From Gammaproteobacteria bacterium UBA2679 (GTDB lineage Bacteria; Pseudomonadota; Gammaproteobacteria; Pseudomonadales; Oleiphilaceae), in NCBI GenBank assembly GCA_002354735.1, contig DEMD01000011.1:248001-312000 (forward strand): 64,000 nucleotides of DNA. Direction: 5' to 3'. The notes below the pieces were generated by a model. That model saw only the letters and a program-made list of their open reading frames with translations, ran no database searches and had not been told where the DNA came from. The number at the start of each line of letters is the position of its first letter. The first letter of the stretch is position 1. The translations under genes and the position numbers were made by a program. Below, one piece after another: positions 18,905-28,565 of the stretch.

Positions 18905-19807
18905 ATGGGATTGAATACAGCGAAGGTCACAGCACTGGCCCTTCTGAGCGCGCTTGCGATAGGCTGTAGTGACAGTGATGACAGCAGCATTTCGGGTAAT
19001 ACAGGTACCTTGTCGCTCAGTCTGACTGATGCGCCTGTCGATAACCTACTTTCAGTCTTCATAACCTTCACAGGCGTGTCGCTGCAGGCTGCTGGCGGTG
19101 AAAGAACCGATGTTGTCTTTCCTGAGCCGAAGACCTTTGACATGCTGACGCTGCAGAATGGCGAGTCGGCCACCTTGCTTGACGATGTCGTGCTGCCCGC
19201 GGGCCGCTATGCCTGGATGCGCCTAGACCTGAGCGAAGCCGAGGGTGCGCTCTATGTCAGGGACAACGTTGGCGGGCAGTATCCGCTCTCGATACCCTCT
19301 GGTGCGCAGACGGGACTGAAGCTGGTGAGTGGGTTTACCATACTGGCTAACGGACAAAGCGACTTCACCATCGACTTCGATTTACGCAAGTCGGTTACCC
19401 TCACTGGCAGCGCGTCGTCGCCTGGGGACTATATCCTGCGACCAACGCTGCGCCTTGTAGACAATGCAGAAGCTGGAGCCATCGGCGGGCAGGTCAGTAC
19501 CGCCGTCACACCAGGCGTATGCGCCAACCCTCAGATTTTTGGCGGTGTGGTCTACATCTTCGAAGGTGCCAATGCCTCAGTGGATGACTATGACGCCGAT
19601 TCCGCTGGCGCGCTTGTAGCGGCGCCCGTGACCGACGCTGACGGAGATGGCACGTTCAACTTTCTCGCAGCCTTTCTTCCTGTAGGCGACTATACCGTCG
19701 CCTACACCTGTGAGGTCGACAATTTAGGTGTCGACGAAAGCCTCGTGTTCACCACACCGGTCAATATCACCGTGTCGGCTGGCGCCAGCGCGACAGTCAC
19801 GCTCTGA
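18905..19807 (+). CDS. DUF4382 domain lipoprotein
   Basis: A 300-residue exported lipoprotein. The N terminus has a signal peptide with a lipobox LAIGC (Cys ~21) followed by an acidic, Ser-rich spacer (SDSDDSSIS). Residues ~33-190 match the DUF4382 pattern: GTLSLSLTDAPVD, FITFTGVSLQ, a central LPAGRYAWMRLDL, and FTIDFDLRKSVTLTG. The C-terminal third is a beta-rich, Ig/carboxypeptidase-regulatory-like domain. The family function is not known. The Asp after the lipobox at +2 is Ser here, so outer-membrane sorting by Lol is likely. It converges on egtD with a 34-bp gap. Confidence 0.85.
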   Translation: MGLNTAKVTALALLSALAIGCSDSDDSSISGNTGTLSLSLTDAPVDNLLSVFITFTGVSLQAAGGERTDVVFPEPKTFDMLTLQNGESATLLDDVVLPAGRYAWMRLDLSEAEGALYVRDNVGGQYPLSIPSGAQTGLKLVSGFTILANGQSDFTIDFDLRKSVTLTGSASSPGDYILRPTLRLVDNAEAGAIGGQVSTAVTPGVCANPQIFGGVVYIFEGANASVDDYDADSAGALVAAPVTDADGDGTFNFLAAFLPVGDYTVAYTCEVDNLGVDESLVFTTPVNITVSAGASATVTL

Positions 19808-19841
19808 CCAGGTCTCATATCCAAGCTCTGTTTTCTCGACA

Positions 19842-20876
19842 CTAACTGGCCTGCAGGAGGTGAATGCTGAACAGCTGTTCGTCAGCCACCCAGCTGTTCT
19901 CGCAGCGCCAGCCAGCCTGCTCCGCCAGCCTGCAGAAGCCTTCGATTGAGTACTTATGCGAGTTCTCGGTATGGATCGACTCGCCAGCCTGAAAATTGAA
20001 GGTCTTACCGGCTACGCGAATCGTCTGTTCGCAACGGCTCACCAAATGCATCTCGATTCGACCTTCTTCCTCATTGAAGCGTGCCTCGTGGGAAAAGTTG
20101 TCGATCTCTATCTCGGCGCCAAGCTCTCGCTGGAGTCGTTCGAGTAGGTTCAGATTGAAGGCTGCGGTGATGCCCTGGGCGTCGTCATATGCGGGTATGA
20201 GCACATCCGGCGACTTGAGTGTATCTACACCGATAAGCAGATAGTTGCCGCTGCCAAGCGTCTCTGCCGCCGTTTTAAGAAAGGCAATGGCTTCTTCGTG
20301 AGTCAGGTTGCCGATCGTCGAGCCGGGGAAGAAGCCCAACCGCTTCGGCTGGCGAGTCTGACCTTCCACGGCTGCAAGATCTACGGTATCGGTGAAGTCG
20401 CCAACTACCGGGACCACATCGAGCTTTGGAAAGCGTGCATCAAGGCGTTGGCAGTGGTGGAGCAGAAAAGTCTCGGACACATCGATCGGCAGGTAGCGCC
20501 GAACCTTGCCCATGTGCTTCAGCAGTTTCTCCACCTTCGTGCAATTGCCGCTCCCGAACTCGACGATCTCGGTCACGTCCGGCAGCAGCGACTTCAGCGC
20601 TTCCGCCACACCGTCGAGCATGGCTACCTCGGTACGTGTAGGATAATACTCAGGCAACTCGCAGATCTTCTCGAACAGCTCCGATCCTCTACGATCGTAA
20701 AAATACTTGCTGGGCAGGCGCTTCTGAGCTTGGCTAAGGCCATCGAGGACGTCCGCCAGCAGCGCGTCACGAGCAGGATCGTCATAATCTTCTGTCACAA
20801 CTGGCTCGGATTGAAGGCTCACCTTCCGGGCTACACAATCATCGGTCATCATATTTCCCAATACGGCTTCAGTCAT
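19842..20876 (-). CDS. egtD: L-histidine N-alpha-methyltransferase (ergothioneine)
   Basis: EgtD trimethylates histidine to hercynine with three S-adenosylmethionine molecules, the first step of ergothioneine synthesis. The 344-residue protein has the DUF2260/EgtD blocks LPSKYFYDRRGSELFEKICELPEYYPTR, the SAM-binding VEFGSGNCTK, FPGSTIGNLTHEEA and the C-terminal THGEESIHTENSHKY-like segment (GESIHTENSHKYS). The start follows the egtB stop after one base (TGA-A-ATG), so translation is coupled. Downstream Met codons at positions 9 and 10 are alternative starts. Confidence 0.94.
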   Translation of the reverse strand: MTEAVLGNMMTDDCVARKVSLQSEPVVTEDYDDPARDALLADVLDGLSQAQKRLPSKYFYDRRGSELFEKICELPEYYPTRTEVAMLDGVAEALKSLLPDVTEIVEFGSGNCTKVEKLLKHMGKVRRYLPIDVSETFLLHHCQRLDARFPKLDVVPVVGDFTDTVDLAAVEGQTRQPKRLGFFPGSTIGNLTHEEAIAFLKTAAETLGSGNYLLIGVDTLKSPDVLIPAYDDAQGITAAFNLNLLERLQRELGAEIEIDNFSHEARFNEEEGRIEMHLVSRCEQTIRVAGKTFNFQAGESIHTENSHKYSIEGFCRLAEQAGWRCENSWVADEQLFSIHLLQAS

Positions 20877-20877
20877 T

Positions 20878-22227
20878 TCACTCGTCCTTGGCCAGTCTCA
20901 GGCCTGTAGCCTGCCAGCGCTGATGTGGGTAGAAAAAGTTTCGGTAGGTAGGGCGGATAAGGGCGGCGGGACTGGTAAATGCGCCACCGCGGAGCACGAA
21001 CTGGCCGCACATGAACTTGCCGTTGTACTCTGCGAGCGCGCCGTCGAGCGGTTTGAAGCGGGGGTAGGCGGCATAGGGGCTACGGGTCCACTCCCATACG
21101 CTGCCGAACAAAGCTTCGAACTCACCGTCAGTCGCACTGCCGGCTCGTCCTGGCAGCCAGATCCCGCTTTCCTGAAAGCGCCCTCGAACATGCTGGTCAG
21201 CTGCGACTGCCTCCCATTCGAACTCATCCGGAAGACGGGCACCGGCCCAACGCGCAAAGGCATCGGCCTCGAAATAGCTGATATGACTCACATATTCGTT
21301 GAGCTCGAGTTCGCGCTCCCCATGGGGCGTATAACGCAGCCATCGATCGCCGCTCTGTCGCCAGTACAGGGGCGCCTCCCAGCCTGCGGCCTTTACCTTG
21401 GCCCAGCCATCGGAAAGCCAGAGTTCGGGGTTTCGATAACCATCCTCCGCCATAAATGCCAGCCATTCACCGTTGGTGACTGGTCGACTCGATAGAGAGA
21501 AAGGCTGCATAAGACGCTGATGCCGGGGACCCTCACAGTCGTATGCAAAATGGTCAACGGTCTTGGAGCCACCGGTAGCATCGGCGCCAAACGAGCGAAT
21601 GCCGCCTTCGTGTTTCACCCACCGCATCGATGAGGCAGCTGAACCAGATTGTGACGGCGACGGCGCAGGTGCCGGCTTCCACTGCGGCAGCAATGGATGT
21701 TGGCTGAAGGCATGCAGCTGATCGGTCAATAGCAGCTCCTGATGCTGCATCTCATGATGACAGCCCAGCATGGTACGGGCCAGTACCTCGCCACCTGAGT
21801 TGTCGTTAGTGCCGGGATCGGTCTCATCGAGCAAGCTGCGCATGGCAGCATCGACATGGTGTCGGTAGTCGATAATTTCATCACAGCTCGGGCGGCTCAG
21901 CATTCCCCGCAAGGGGCGGGGATGCCTATCTCCGATGGCTTCGTAGTATGAGTTGAACAGGTAATTGAAGTGATCGTTGAAGCAGCGATAGTTTCTGGAG
22001 AAAGGCTTGAGAATGAGTTCTTCGAAGAACCAGGTGGTATGGGCAAGATGCCACTTGGCTGGACTTGCATCTTCCATGGACTGGAGACACATGTCTTCAT
22101 TGCTAAGACCTTCTATCAAATCGAGGGTGGCTTGTCGAACAGCAGTAAATTGATCTGCTGGGCTTGAAGTCGAACGATTTTGACGCTGAGGGGATAACGA
22201 GCTGGCACTCTCCTGGAGGTCGAACAT
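20878..22227 (-). CDS. egtB: Ergothioneine sulfoxide synthase EgtB
   Basis: EgtB is a non-heme iron enzyme that joins hercynine with gamma-glutamylcysteine or cysteine using O2, forming a sulfoxide that is cleaved to ergothioneine. In the 449-residue product, the N-terminal DinB-like domain carries KWHLAHTTWFFEE (first iron His near residue 60) and HEMQH (His 158 and 162), giving the three-His iron site, and the C-terminal half is an FGE-sulfatase domain ending VLRGGAFTS...RPTYRNFF.P..RW. No egtC or egtE is next to it, as is common in proteobacteria where the remaining steps use other genes. First gene of egtB-egtD. Confidence 0.94.
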   Translation of the reverse strand: MFDLQESASSLSPQRQNRSTSSPADQFTAVRQATLDLIEGLSNEDMCLQSMEDASPAKWHLAHTTWFFEELILKPFSRNYRCFNDHFNYLFNSYYEAIGDRHPRPLRGMLSRPSCDEIIDYRHHVDAAMRSLLDETDPGTNDNSGGEVLARTMLGCHHEMQHQELLLTDQLHAFSQHPLLPQWKPAPAPSPSQSGSAASSMRWVKHEGGIRSFGADATGGSKTVDHFAYDCEGPRHQRLMQPFSLSSRPVTNGEWLAFMAEDGYRNPELWLSDGWAKVKAAGWEAPLYWRQSGDRWLRYTPHGERELELNEYVSHISYFEADAFARWAGARLPDEFEWEAVAADQHVRGRFQESGIWLPGRAGSATDGEFEALFGSVWEWTRSPYAAYPRFKPLDGALAEYNGKFMCGQFVLRGGAFTSPAALIRPTYRNFFYPHQRWQATGLRLAKDE

Positions 22228-22296
22228 TTTTCTGTGATCTCTCGGGCTGGGTTGCAGAGGGAGTGTACGCCGGCCCGTAGTATCTGGTTCAACTAC

Positions 22297-24204
22297 CTAT
22301 CCAGGCTCGTATTGCAGCGACGGCCTCTGCAGTACGGGCGCATAATTCGACCCTATTTGTGGCGGCAGCGGGCAACCCAGCAGCTCGCAGCTAATCTGTA
22401 GCAGTTCGTATTCAACTACGGCAATCTCACCGTCGTGCCGCACCGCCATGGCGCAGGCATCGATGACAGCTGGCTTGAGCAGTGGCGGGAGCTGTGCCAG
22501 TCGGCGCAGCGCTCGTTCCAGCCCTCGCGCTGTAGCACGCTCGCTAAACCTGAGTGAGAGCAAGGGGAACCATAGCGACGTGATGTGAGTGAACAAGTCT
22601 TCAGCGGCAGTAATGTGCGACGCCTCTGCCGTGTCTTTCGCCCCCAGACGACAGAACAGTGAGAGCAGATCTGCCAGTTCAGCAAGGACCTGCTCGTAAC
22701 GCCTGACCCTTTTAATTCGAGCCTCTGGTAGCGACGGTGCAAGATGATGCACAAGATACATGATGAAGCATACCTGCAGCAGCCCGGCCGCAGGCGCCCG
22801 AGCTGCATCGGCAGACAGCTGTTTCAGCAGGCCCTGGCGGGCCTCCCCGGGCATCTGCTTCAGTGTGCCCGTCAGCCATTCCAGCAAGGGCAGTCTGGCG
22901 GCTTCACCAAGCCCGTGATCCTCGAGCGCCTTGAAGCCGCTGTCCATCAGTTCGACCAGCAGCACTGCGGCCGGGTCGATTTTGTCGAGTCGCTCACCGA
23001 ACTGCTCCGTAAGCCCTGAGCGCACATCTGCGGCCCAGGCGAGCTCGGCTGCGCCCCATTGCGCAACCCGGGTGGATACAGCCTGGCTTGCTTGCGCCAT
23101 GTCGGTACCTGAGCTTGCGGCAAGGGCCATGTAGTCTGCCGCGCTTTCTGTTGCACGATCTTTCGCTGCTCGCTGCCTGGCCAGCGATTGCTGATTCTTT
23201 TTGATGCGTACGCCACGCAGAAAGCCGGCATCAACTGCCGATATGCGAGCCTGCAGTGGGGGGTGTGAAGCCAACCAGCGATGGCTCGCAAGGCTCTCGC
23301 CGATACACATGTGATTCAGCTCCCCAGCCAGCGCGGCGTGCCGGAGGCCCGTGCCATGGCTGGCGCTCATCAGCTTGTATAGTGCCGCGGCGAGGCTGGC
23401 CGGTTGGCGGGTGTACTGCACCGATGACGCATCGGCAAGATACTCGCGCTGACGGCAGATTGCCGCCTGAATAACGCGGCCGGTCATTGTACCGATAGCG
23501 CCGGCCAGCCATAGCAGCAGGCCTAGAGGGAACAACCTGACATCGCCCCTGGTGTGCCTGCCGAACCAGTTTTGCCGGCGCTGCAACGACATCATGCTGC
23601 GACCAGTGCTGCCTACCATCATGATGCCGCCAAGCATGACCAGAATCCGACTGTTGAGCTTCATGTCTTCATGCGCAATATGACTGAATTCGTGTCCGAC
23701 GACCGCCTGCAACTCGTCTCTCGTCAATGCTTCGACAAGACCCTGCGTGACGACCAGCACGGCATCGTCGCGAGTCAGACCAGCTACAAAGGCGTTGAGT
23801 CCAGCTTCCTGAGGCATGATGTAGAGTCGAGGTGGTGGCACCCCGGACGCTATGCTCATTTCTTCGACGACGTGAATGAGGCGCTGTACCTGTGGTGCCG
23901 ACGATGATCGATCGACCAATTGACCACCAGCGGCAGCGGCCAGATGTTCACCACCCTTACGGATGGTCTCGCTGCGCGACCAGCTGCCGTAGAGAAACGC
24001 GGCAAGGCTGATCCCGGTAATGTAGCGCCCTTCGAGCTGCATCCACTGTGCAATGCTTCGTGGCTCCTCATAGAGCCATTGGTTCAGCGCCAGAAACGGC
24101 AGTACATTTACAGCCAGTAAAATGCCGATTACCGCCATCACGAAATAGATGCACAGCAGGGTGCTCAGGCGGCGTGCATTGTCCTGGTGCTGGAAGAAAT
24201 CCAT
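22297..24204 (-). CDS. Membrane M48 family zinc metalloprotease
   Basis: A 635-residue membrane protease related to HtpX/Ste24. Two N-terminal membrane helices (~18-42 and ~62-75) precede the M48 domain, in which HEFSH (residues 171-175) is the zinc site and the surrounding LQAVVGHEFSHIAHEDMKLN is typical; two further hydrophobic stretches follow (~185-245). The C-terminal ~270 residues are a large, mostly helical cytosolic region of unknown function, much longer than HtpX (~290 aa in total). Its ATG directly abuts the stop of lemA (TAAATG), and LemA-M48 pairs recur in bacteria, so the proteins probably work together in membrane protein quality control. Confidence 0.88.
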   Translation of the reverse strand: MDFFQHQDNARRLSTLLCIYFVMAVIGILLAVNVLPFLALNQWLYEEPRSIAQWMQLEGRYITGISLAAFLYGSWSRSETIRKGGEHLAAAAGGQLVDRSSSAPQVQRLIHVVEEMSIASGVPPPRLYIMPQEAGLNAFVAGLTRDDAVLVVTQGLVEALTRDELQAVVGHEFSHIAHEDMKLNSRILVMLGGIMMVGSTGRSMMSLQRRQNWFGRHTRGDVRLFPLGLLLWLAGAIGTMTGRVIQAAICRQREYLADASSVQYTRQPASLAAALYKLMSASHGTGLRHAALAGELNHMCIGESLASHRWLASHPPLQARISAVDAGFLRGVRIKKNQQSLARQRAAKDRATESAADYMALAASSGTDMAQASQAVSTRVAQWGAAELAWAADVRSGLTEQFGERLDKIDPAAVLLVELMDSGFKALEDHGLGEAARLPLLEWLTGTLKQMPGEARQGLLKQLSADAARAPAAGLLQVCFIMYLVHHLAPSLPEARIKRVRRYEQVLAELADLLSLFCRLGAKDTAEASHITAAEDLFTHITSLWFPLLSLRFSERATARGLERALRRLAQLPPLLKPAVIDACAMAVRHDGEIAVVEYELLQISCELLGCPLPPQIGSNYAPVLQRPSLQYEPG

Positions 24205-24804
24205 TTAGGGGGTGCCGAGATTAACCTTGACCGCCTGCCGGGCTGCTGGATCCTCAGTGGTGAATGGGCGTGTGGCCGTAAACCCACAGAAGCCAGCGAT
24301 AAGATTACTTGGAAACTGCTCGCGATAAGTGTGGTAGACCATCACAGCATCGTTATAAGCCTGGCGTGCAAAACCAACCCGATTTTCGGTGCTCGAGAGC
24401 TCTTCCATGAGTTGGGATATGGCACTATCGGCCTTGAGGTCTGGATAGGCTTCTGCGACGGCATAAAAGCGGCCCATCGCCTTGTCGAGCACACCTTCGG
24501 CGGCACTCAAGGTGTCGATGGCCTTGCCATGACCAGGGTTTCTGGCAGCCGCCGCGGTAGCTGCCGTAGCGTTGTTCCGCGCCATCATGACCTGCTCCAG
24601 AGTAGTTCGCTCGTGGGTGAGGTAGGCCCGCGCCGACTCAACCAGATTCGGAATGAGGTCGTGCCGCCGCTGCAGTTGCACGTCTATCTGCGAAAACGCG
24701 TTCTTGAAGCGGTTTCGCAGGCTGACCAGGTGGTTGTACGTCGAGATCATGTAGATCAGCAGACCGCCAATCAGTGCCAGGACGATAAATTTTTCCATAT
24801 TCAT
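24205..24804 (-). CDS. lemA: LemA family protein
   Basis: A 199-residue protein with one N-terminal membrane helix (residues ~4-20) and a helical LemA domain: YNHLVSLRNRFKNAFSQIDVQLQRRHDLIPNLVESAR is the family hallmark, followed by the second hairpin block and FCGFTATRPF near the C terminus. The exact role is unknown; family members are membrane anchored and often encoded with M48 proteases, as here with no intergenic space. I chose the ATG at 24802-24804 because GAGGA lies upstream at suitable distance; a 20-residue longer frame exists. Confidence 0.9.
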   Translation of the reverse strand: MNMEKFIVLALIGGLLIYMISTYNHLVSLRNRFKNAFSQIDVQLQRRHDLIPNLVESARAYLTHERTTLEQVMMARNNATAATAAAARNPGHGKAIDTLSAAEGVLDKAMGRFYAVAEAYPDLKADSAISQLMEELSSTENRVGFARQAYNDAVMVYHTYREQFPSNLIAGFCGFTATRPFTTEDPAARQAVKVNLGTP

Positions 24805-25005
24805 GACTGTGAATTCCTCAGCAGTGACACAGGGCGATAAACCGGTCTTGATCCAGTTTAGCATCAGGCGGCTGAATTACCGGTTCCAGGCGGCTTCTGC
24901 AGCAGCAGTCATGCACTCGGTCACAAATCGGAAAGCGCTTGTCACGTACACTCGGGAGGTGGTTTCCTATAACACTGCTCAACAATTACAAGCCGAGGCC
25001 AAACC

Positions 25006-26139
25006 GTGTCAGTTCAGTATCCAGCCGTAGACCCAGAAGGTCTGCTCGAGTTTTCAGTGGTATTTACAGACAGAGCGCTCAACCATATGTCTGCCACCTT
25101 CCAGGGCGTCATGCGGGATATTTCCAAGGTCATGCGTGAGGTCTATAACGCTGATGCTGTCGCTATCGTGCCCGGTGGAGGTACCTATGGTATGGAAGCT
25201 GTCGCCAGACAGTTTGCCAACGGTGCCACCTGTCTTGTCATACGCAATGGCTGGTTCAGTTACCGCTGGTCACAGATTCTTGAGGCCGGCACCATTCCTG
25301 AGGAAACCATCGTGATGAACGCCCGGCCGGTGGATGAGGATGCTCAACCTGCCTATGCGCCGCCAGCCATTGAAGATGTTGTGCGCACGATACGTGATGA
25401 GCAGCCGGCGGTCGTTTTCGCACCTCATGTTGAGACCGCTTCGGGCATGCTGCTGCCTGATGACTATCTCGCCCAGATGGGCGAAGCCGTACACGAATAT
25501 GGTGGCCTGCTCGTGCTGGACTGCGTCGCCTCTGGTGCGCTGTGGGTCGATATGAAAGCCTGCCAGATCGATGTGCTGATCAGCGCACCGCAAAAAGGCT
25601 GGAGCTCATCGCCCTGCAGTGCGCTCGTTATGTTTAGCGAGCTGGGTTCGGAAAAGCTGGCGCAGACGAAGAGCACCAGTTTCGCCAACGATCTTGGTAA
25701 GTGGCGCCAGATCATGCAGGCCTACGAGGCCGGCGGCCACGCTTACCATGCCACTATGCCGACCGATGCGCTGGCGAGATTCCGCGACAATATGCTGGAG
25801 ACGCAGCGAACTGGCTTTGGTCGCATGAAAGAGGCCCAGATCGAACTGGGGCGGCGGGTCCGCGAGCTTTTTGCCAGGTATGATTTCAAAAGCGTGAGCG
25901 CAGCGGCCTATGCTGCGCCTGGCGTCGTGGTCAGCTATACCGGGGACCCTGAGTTGCGCAGTGGCGCATGGTTTAGGGCGCGCGGCCTGCAGACGGCAGC
26001 GGGCGTGCCACTCATGGTCGGCGAACCAGCCGATTTCAGCACCTTTCGGGTCGGCCTGTTTGGCCTGGAGAAGTGGAACGACATCGATGGCACTGTCGCA
26101 AATCTGGAGCGTGCCCTCAGCGACCTGCCAGCAAGATGA
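25006..26139 (+). CDS. Class V PLP-dependent aminotransferase (alanine/serine-glyoxylate type)
   Basis: A 377-residue fold-type I aminotransferase. The early VPGGGTYGMEAVARQF, the central FAPHVETASGMLLPDDYL, and LDCVASGALWVDM with the PLP Lys in APQKGWSSSPC are those of the alanine/serine-glyoxylate aminotransferase group. It would move an amino group between Ala, Ser or a related donor and a keto acid such as glyoxylate or pyruvate. The frame starts with GTG at 25006; the ribosome site (CGAGG) is only moderate. A succinate-semialdehyde-type dehydrogenase follows 134 bases downstream on the same strand, so a shared role in amino acid catabolism is possible but not shown. Confidence 0.85.
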   Translation: MSVQYPAVDPEGLLEFSVVFTDRALNHMSATFQGVMRDISKVMREVYNADAVAIVPGGGTYGMEAVARQFANGATCLVIRNGWFSYRWSQILEAGTIPEETIVMNARPVDEDAQPAYAPPAIEDVVRTIRDEQPAVVFAPHVETASGMLLPDDYLAQMGEAVHEYGGLLVLDCVASGALWVDMKACQIDVLISAPQKGWSSSPCSALVMFSELGSEKLAQTKSTSFANDLGKWRQIMQAYEAGGHAYHATMPTDALARFRDNMLETQRTGFGRMKEAQIELGRRVRELFARYDFKSVSAAAYAAPGVVVSYTGDPELRSGAWFRARGLQTAAGVPLMVGEPADFSTFRVGLFGLEKWNDIDGTVANLERALSDLPAR

Positions 26140-26273
26140 CATCTCCGCCATGCTTCATCTGCGGCTGGGACGCGCGCGTAAGCATCTGATGAATACTGAA
26201 AACAGCACCATACGGACGCCGGGAGAGAACCCTGTGCCGTATGGTCTGATCACTCATCAGAATGGAGATCATC

Positions 26274-27653
26274 ATGAGCGGCACTTCCACGACCATTAAT
26301 CCCAGCACCGGCGAAAAAATTGCTGAATATCAGTTGCTCACCGAGGCAGAGGCCTCGGCCGCCGTCGATCGGGCTGACGAGGCCTTCCAGAGCTGGCGCC
26401 TTGAAAAGCCTGCCAACCGCGCAAAAATACTCAACAAAATGGCTGATCTTATCGAAGAGCGACAGGAAGCACTGTCAAAGCTCATGACTCAGGAGATGGG
26501 CAAGCCAATTTCGCAGGGCTACCAGGAGTGCGAACTCTGCGCAGCCATCTGCAGGTACACCGCCACCGAAGGGCAGGAGCAGCTTAAAGATGAAGCCCGC
26601 GAGCTCGAAGGCGGCCGTGCACTGGTGTCCTATCGACCCATAGGCGTGATCCTCGGCATTCAACCCTGGAATTTCCCCATGTACCAGGTTATCAGGTACA
26701 GCGCCGCCAATATCATGGCGGGCAACACGACAGTACTGAAGCACGCGTCAAATGTGTTCGGCATGGCCCAGGAAATCGAGAAATTGTATCGCGATGCCGG
26801 TTTGCCAGAAAATGTCTACCAATCGCTGATGCTTGATGGCAAGGGTGCCAGCAAGTTGATCGACCACCCCAAGGTTCGTGGCGTAACCTTCACCGGTAGC
26901 GACAGCACCGGCAAGAAGATCGGGGAGGCGGCTGGCAAGGTCGTCAAGAAGACGGTGCTTGAACTGGGCAGCAACGACGCCTACGTCGTACTTTCGGACG
27001 CCGATATCGATCTGGCGGTTGAAACCTGTGTGCAGGCCCGCATCGTCAACAATGGCGAAACCTGTGTGGCGGGTAAGCGCTTTATCGTAGTCGCCGATGT
27101 TTACGACGAGTTCAGGGAAAAGTTCGTGAAACAGATGTCGGCGGTGAAAGTCGGGGACCCGACTAAAGAGGACACCCAGCTCGGTCCGATAGCGCGAGAG
27201 GATCTGCGTGAGACGATTCAGGAGCAGGTGGATGCGTCGCTGAAGAAAGGCGCAACTTGCGCTGTTGGCGGCAAGATTCCTGATGGCAAGGGCTTCTTCT
27301 ACCCCAATACGGTACTGGAAAACGTCAAGCCAGGCATGCCTGCCTACGATGGCGAAATCTTTGGCCCGGTGGCCTCTCTTATCAAGGCGAAGGATGACGA
27401 CGATGCCATGCGTATTGCCAATGATTCGCGCTATGGGCTCGGTGGTGGTTTGTTCTCGAAGAACGAGGATCGCGCCATCGAACTGGCTCGCAATCACTTC
27501 GATACCGGAATGGTCAACATCAATGGCTATAACCTTGCAAATCCACAGCTACCCTTCGGTGGCGTGAAAGATAGTGGCTATGGTCGTGAGCATGGCGGCT
27601 TCGGCATACGCGAGTTCGTCAACGTCAAGGCCATCATGATCAACGCGGCCTGA
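26274..27653 (+). CDS. NAD(P)-dependent succinate-semialdehyde-type dehydrogenase
   Basis: A ~459-residue aldehyde dehydrogenase of the short SSADH (YneI/Sad-like) subgroup, oxidising succinate semialdehyde or a similar aldehyde to the acid. Visible are the cofactor-binding PWNFPMYQV and TFTGSDSTGKKIGE, the general-base Glu in VLELGSNDAYVV, the nucleophile Cys in NNGETCVAGKRF, and the FGPVASL block. The start is the ATG at 26274, with GGAG 6 bases upstream; an in-frame ATG 12 bases earlier overlaps that site. A UUCG hairpin terminator follows the stop. Confidence 0.88.
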   Translation: MSGTSTTINPSTGEKIAEYQLLTEAEASAAVDRADEAFQSWRLEKPANRAKILNKMADLIEERQEALSKLMTQEMGKPISQGYQECELCAAICRYTATEGQEQLKDEARELEGGRALVSYRPIGVILGIQPWNFPMYQVIRYSAANIMAGNTTVLKHASNVFGMAQEIEKLYRDAGLPENVYQSLMLDGKGASKLIDHPKVRGVTFTGSDSTGKKIGEAAGKVVKKTVLELGSNDAYVVLSDADIDLAVETCVQARIVNNGETCVAGKRFIVVADVYDEFREKFVKQMSAVKVGDPTKEDTQLGPIAREDLRETIQEQVDASLKKGATCAVGGKIPDGKGFFYPNTVLENVKPGMPAYDGEIFGPVASLIKAKDDDDAMRIANDSRYGLGGGLFSKNEDRAIELARNHFDTGMVNINGYNLANPQLPFGGVKDSGYGREHGGFGIREFVNVKAIMINAA

Positions 27654-27695
27654 GGTCTGCAAGCCTGTTGCCGGCGCGTCAGTGCCGACCTTCTT

Positions 27696-27717
27696 GAGCG
27701 GCTTCGGCCGCTCTTTT
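27696..27717 (+). terminator. UUCG tetraloop terminator
   Basis: GAGCGGC-TTCG-GCCGCTC is a perfect 7-bp stem with a stable UUCG loop, followed by TTTT. It ends the dehydrogenase transcript. Confidence 0.85.
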
Positions 27718-27956
27718 GCTGTAAGGACTGCACAAAGCTTGTAAAGCTGGCATCAAGAGTCCCATGAACTCTCTCATCAGGCTGCCACGCTGTGGCGAAA
27801 GGATAGGATATGAACATATGGTCATGCTGCTGTGGGCCTTGTCCTGCGCGGGGCTGAGCGGGCAGGCCTGTTTTCTGCCTCTCACAGTGCCGAAGGCTGG
27901 CACAAGCCCTGCTCCTGTACAGGACGAATTCAAGTCAATGTATTAGGGAGCATTTC
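27718..27956. other. Intergenic region before the PfpI gene
   Basis: The 303-bp gap from 27654 to 27956 holds the terminator above and about 240 bases of leader or promoter DNA. A 60-codon open frame (27764-27946, plus) has no ribosome site and no recognisable homology, so I do not call it a gene. No clear -35/-10 pair was found. A GGGAG ribosome site for the PfpI gene lies at its right end. Confidence 0.4.
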
Positions 27957-28529
27957 ATGACTGACTCAAAAAGACTCAAGGGTAAGAGAGTTGCAATACT
28001 GGCCGCAGAAGGCTTTGAACAGAGCGAATTGTTCAAGCCACGCCAGGCGCTCATAGACGCTGGAGCAACGGTAGACGTGGTTTCGCTCGAAAGTGGCAGC
28101 ATCAAAGGCTGGGACTCCGACAAGTGGGGTGATTCGATTGAGGTGGACAAGGTCGTCACCGATGTATCGTCCAGCGATTACAACGCGCTCATGATTCCCG
28201 GTGGCCTGTTCAATCCGGACAAGCTGCGCAGCAGCAAGGATGCAGTGACTTTCGTGCAGGGTTTTTTCAAGGAGGATGAGGTGAAACCTGTCGCTGCGAT
28301 CTGTCACGGGCCTTGGGTGCTTGTCGAAGCCGGCGTGGTGAAGGGACGCAAGATGACATCGTTCCCCAGCATCCAGACCGACCTGAAAAATGCTGGTGCG
28401 GAGTGGGTCAACGAAGAAGTCGTTGTCGACAATGGTATCGTCACCAGTCGCAAGCCGGATGATATACCCGCGTTCAACAAGAAGATGATCGAAGAATTCT
28501 GCGAAGGTCGGCACTCAGAAGCCGCTTGA
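27957..28529 (+). CDS. PfpI/DJ-1 family protein (glyoxalase, deglycase or protease-like)
   Basis: A 190-residue cytosolic protein of the DJ-1/PfpI superfamily, members of which are chaperones, glutathione-independent glyoxalases or putative peptidases. The nucleophile Cys lies in AAICHGPWVL, the conserved Glu in AAEGFEQSEL and the motif MIPGG precedes it; together these are the usual active site residues. A GGGAG ribosome site precedes the ATG and a strong terminator follows, so it is transcribed alone. It resembles the stress-inducible YhbO/YraA type by length and motif. Confidence 0.88.
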   Translation: MTDSKRLKGKRVAILAAEGFEQSELFKPRQALIDAGATVDVVSLESGSIKGWDSDKWGDSIEVDKVVTDVSSSDYNALMIPGGLFNPDKLRSSKDAVTFVQGFFKEDEVKPVAAICHGPWVLVEAGVVKGRKMTSFPSIQTDLKNAGAEWVNEEVVVDNGIVTSRKPDDIPAFNKKMIEEFCEGRHSEAA

Positions 28530-28565
28530 TTGTCGTGGGGCACCACGATGTCCATTTGACCCAGA

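Noticed and set aside
27764..27946. 60-codon frame before the PfpI gene
   Set aside because: No ribosome site, no homology and odd composition.
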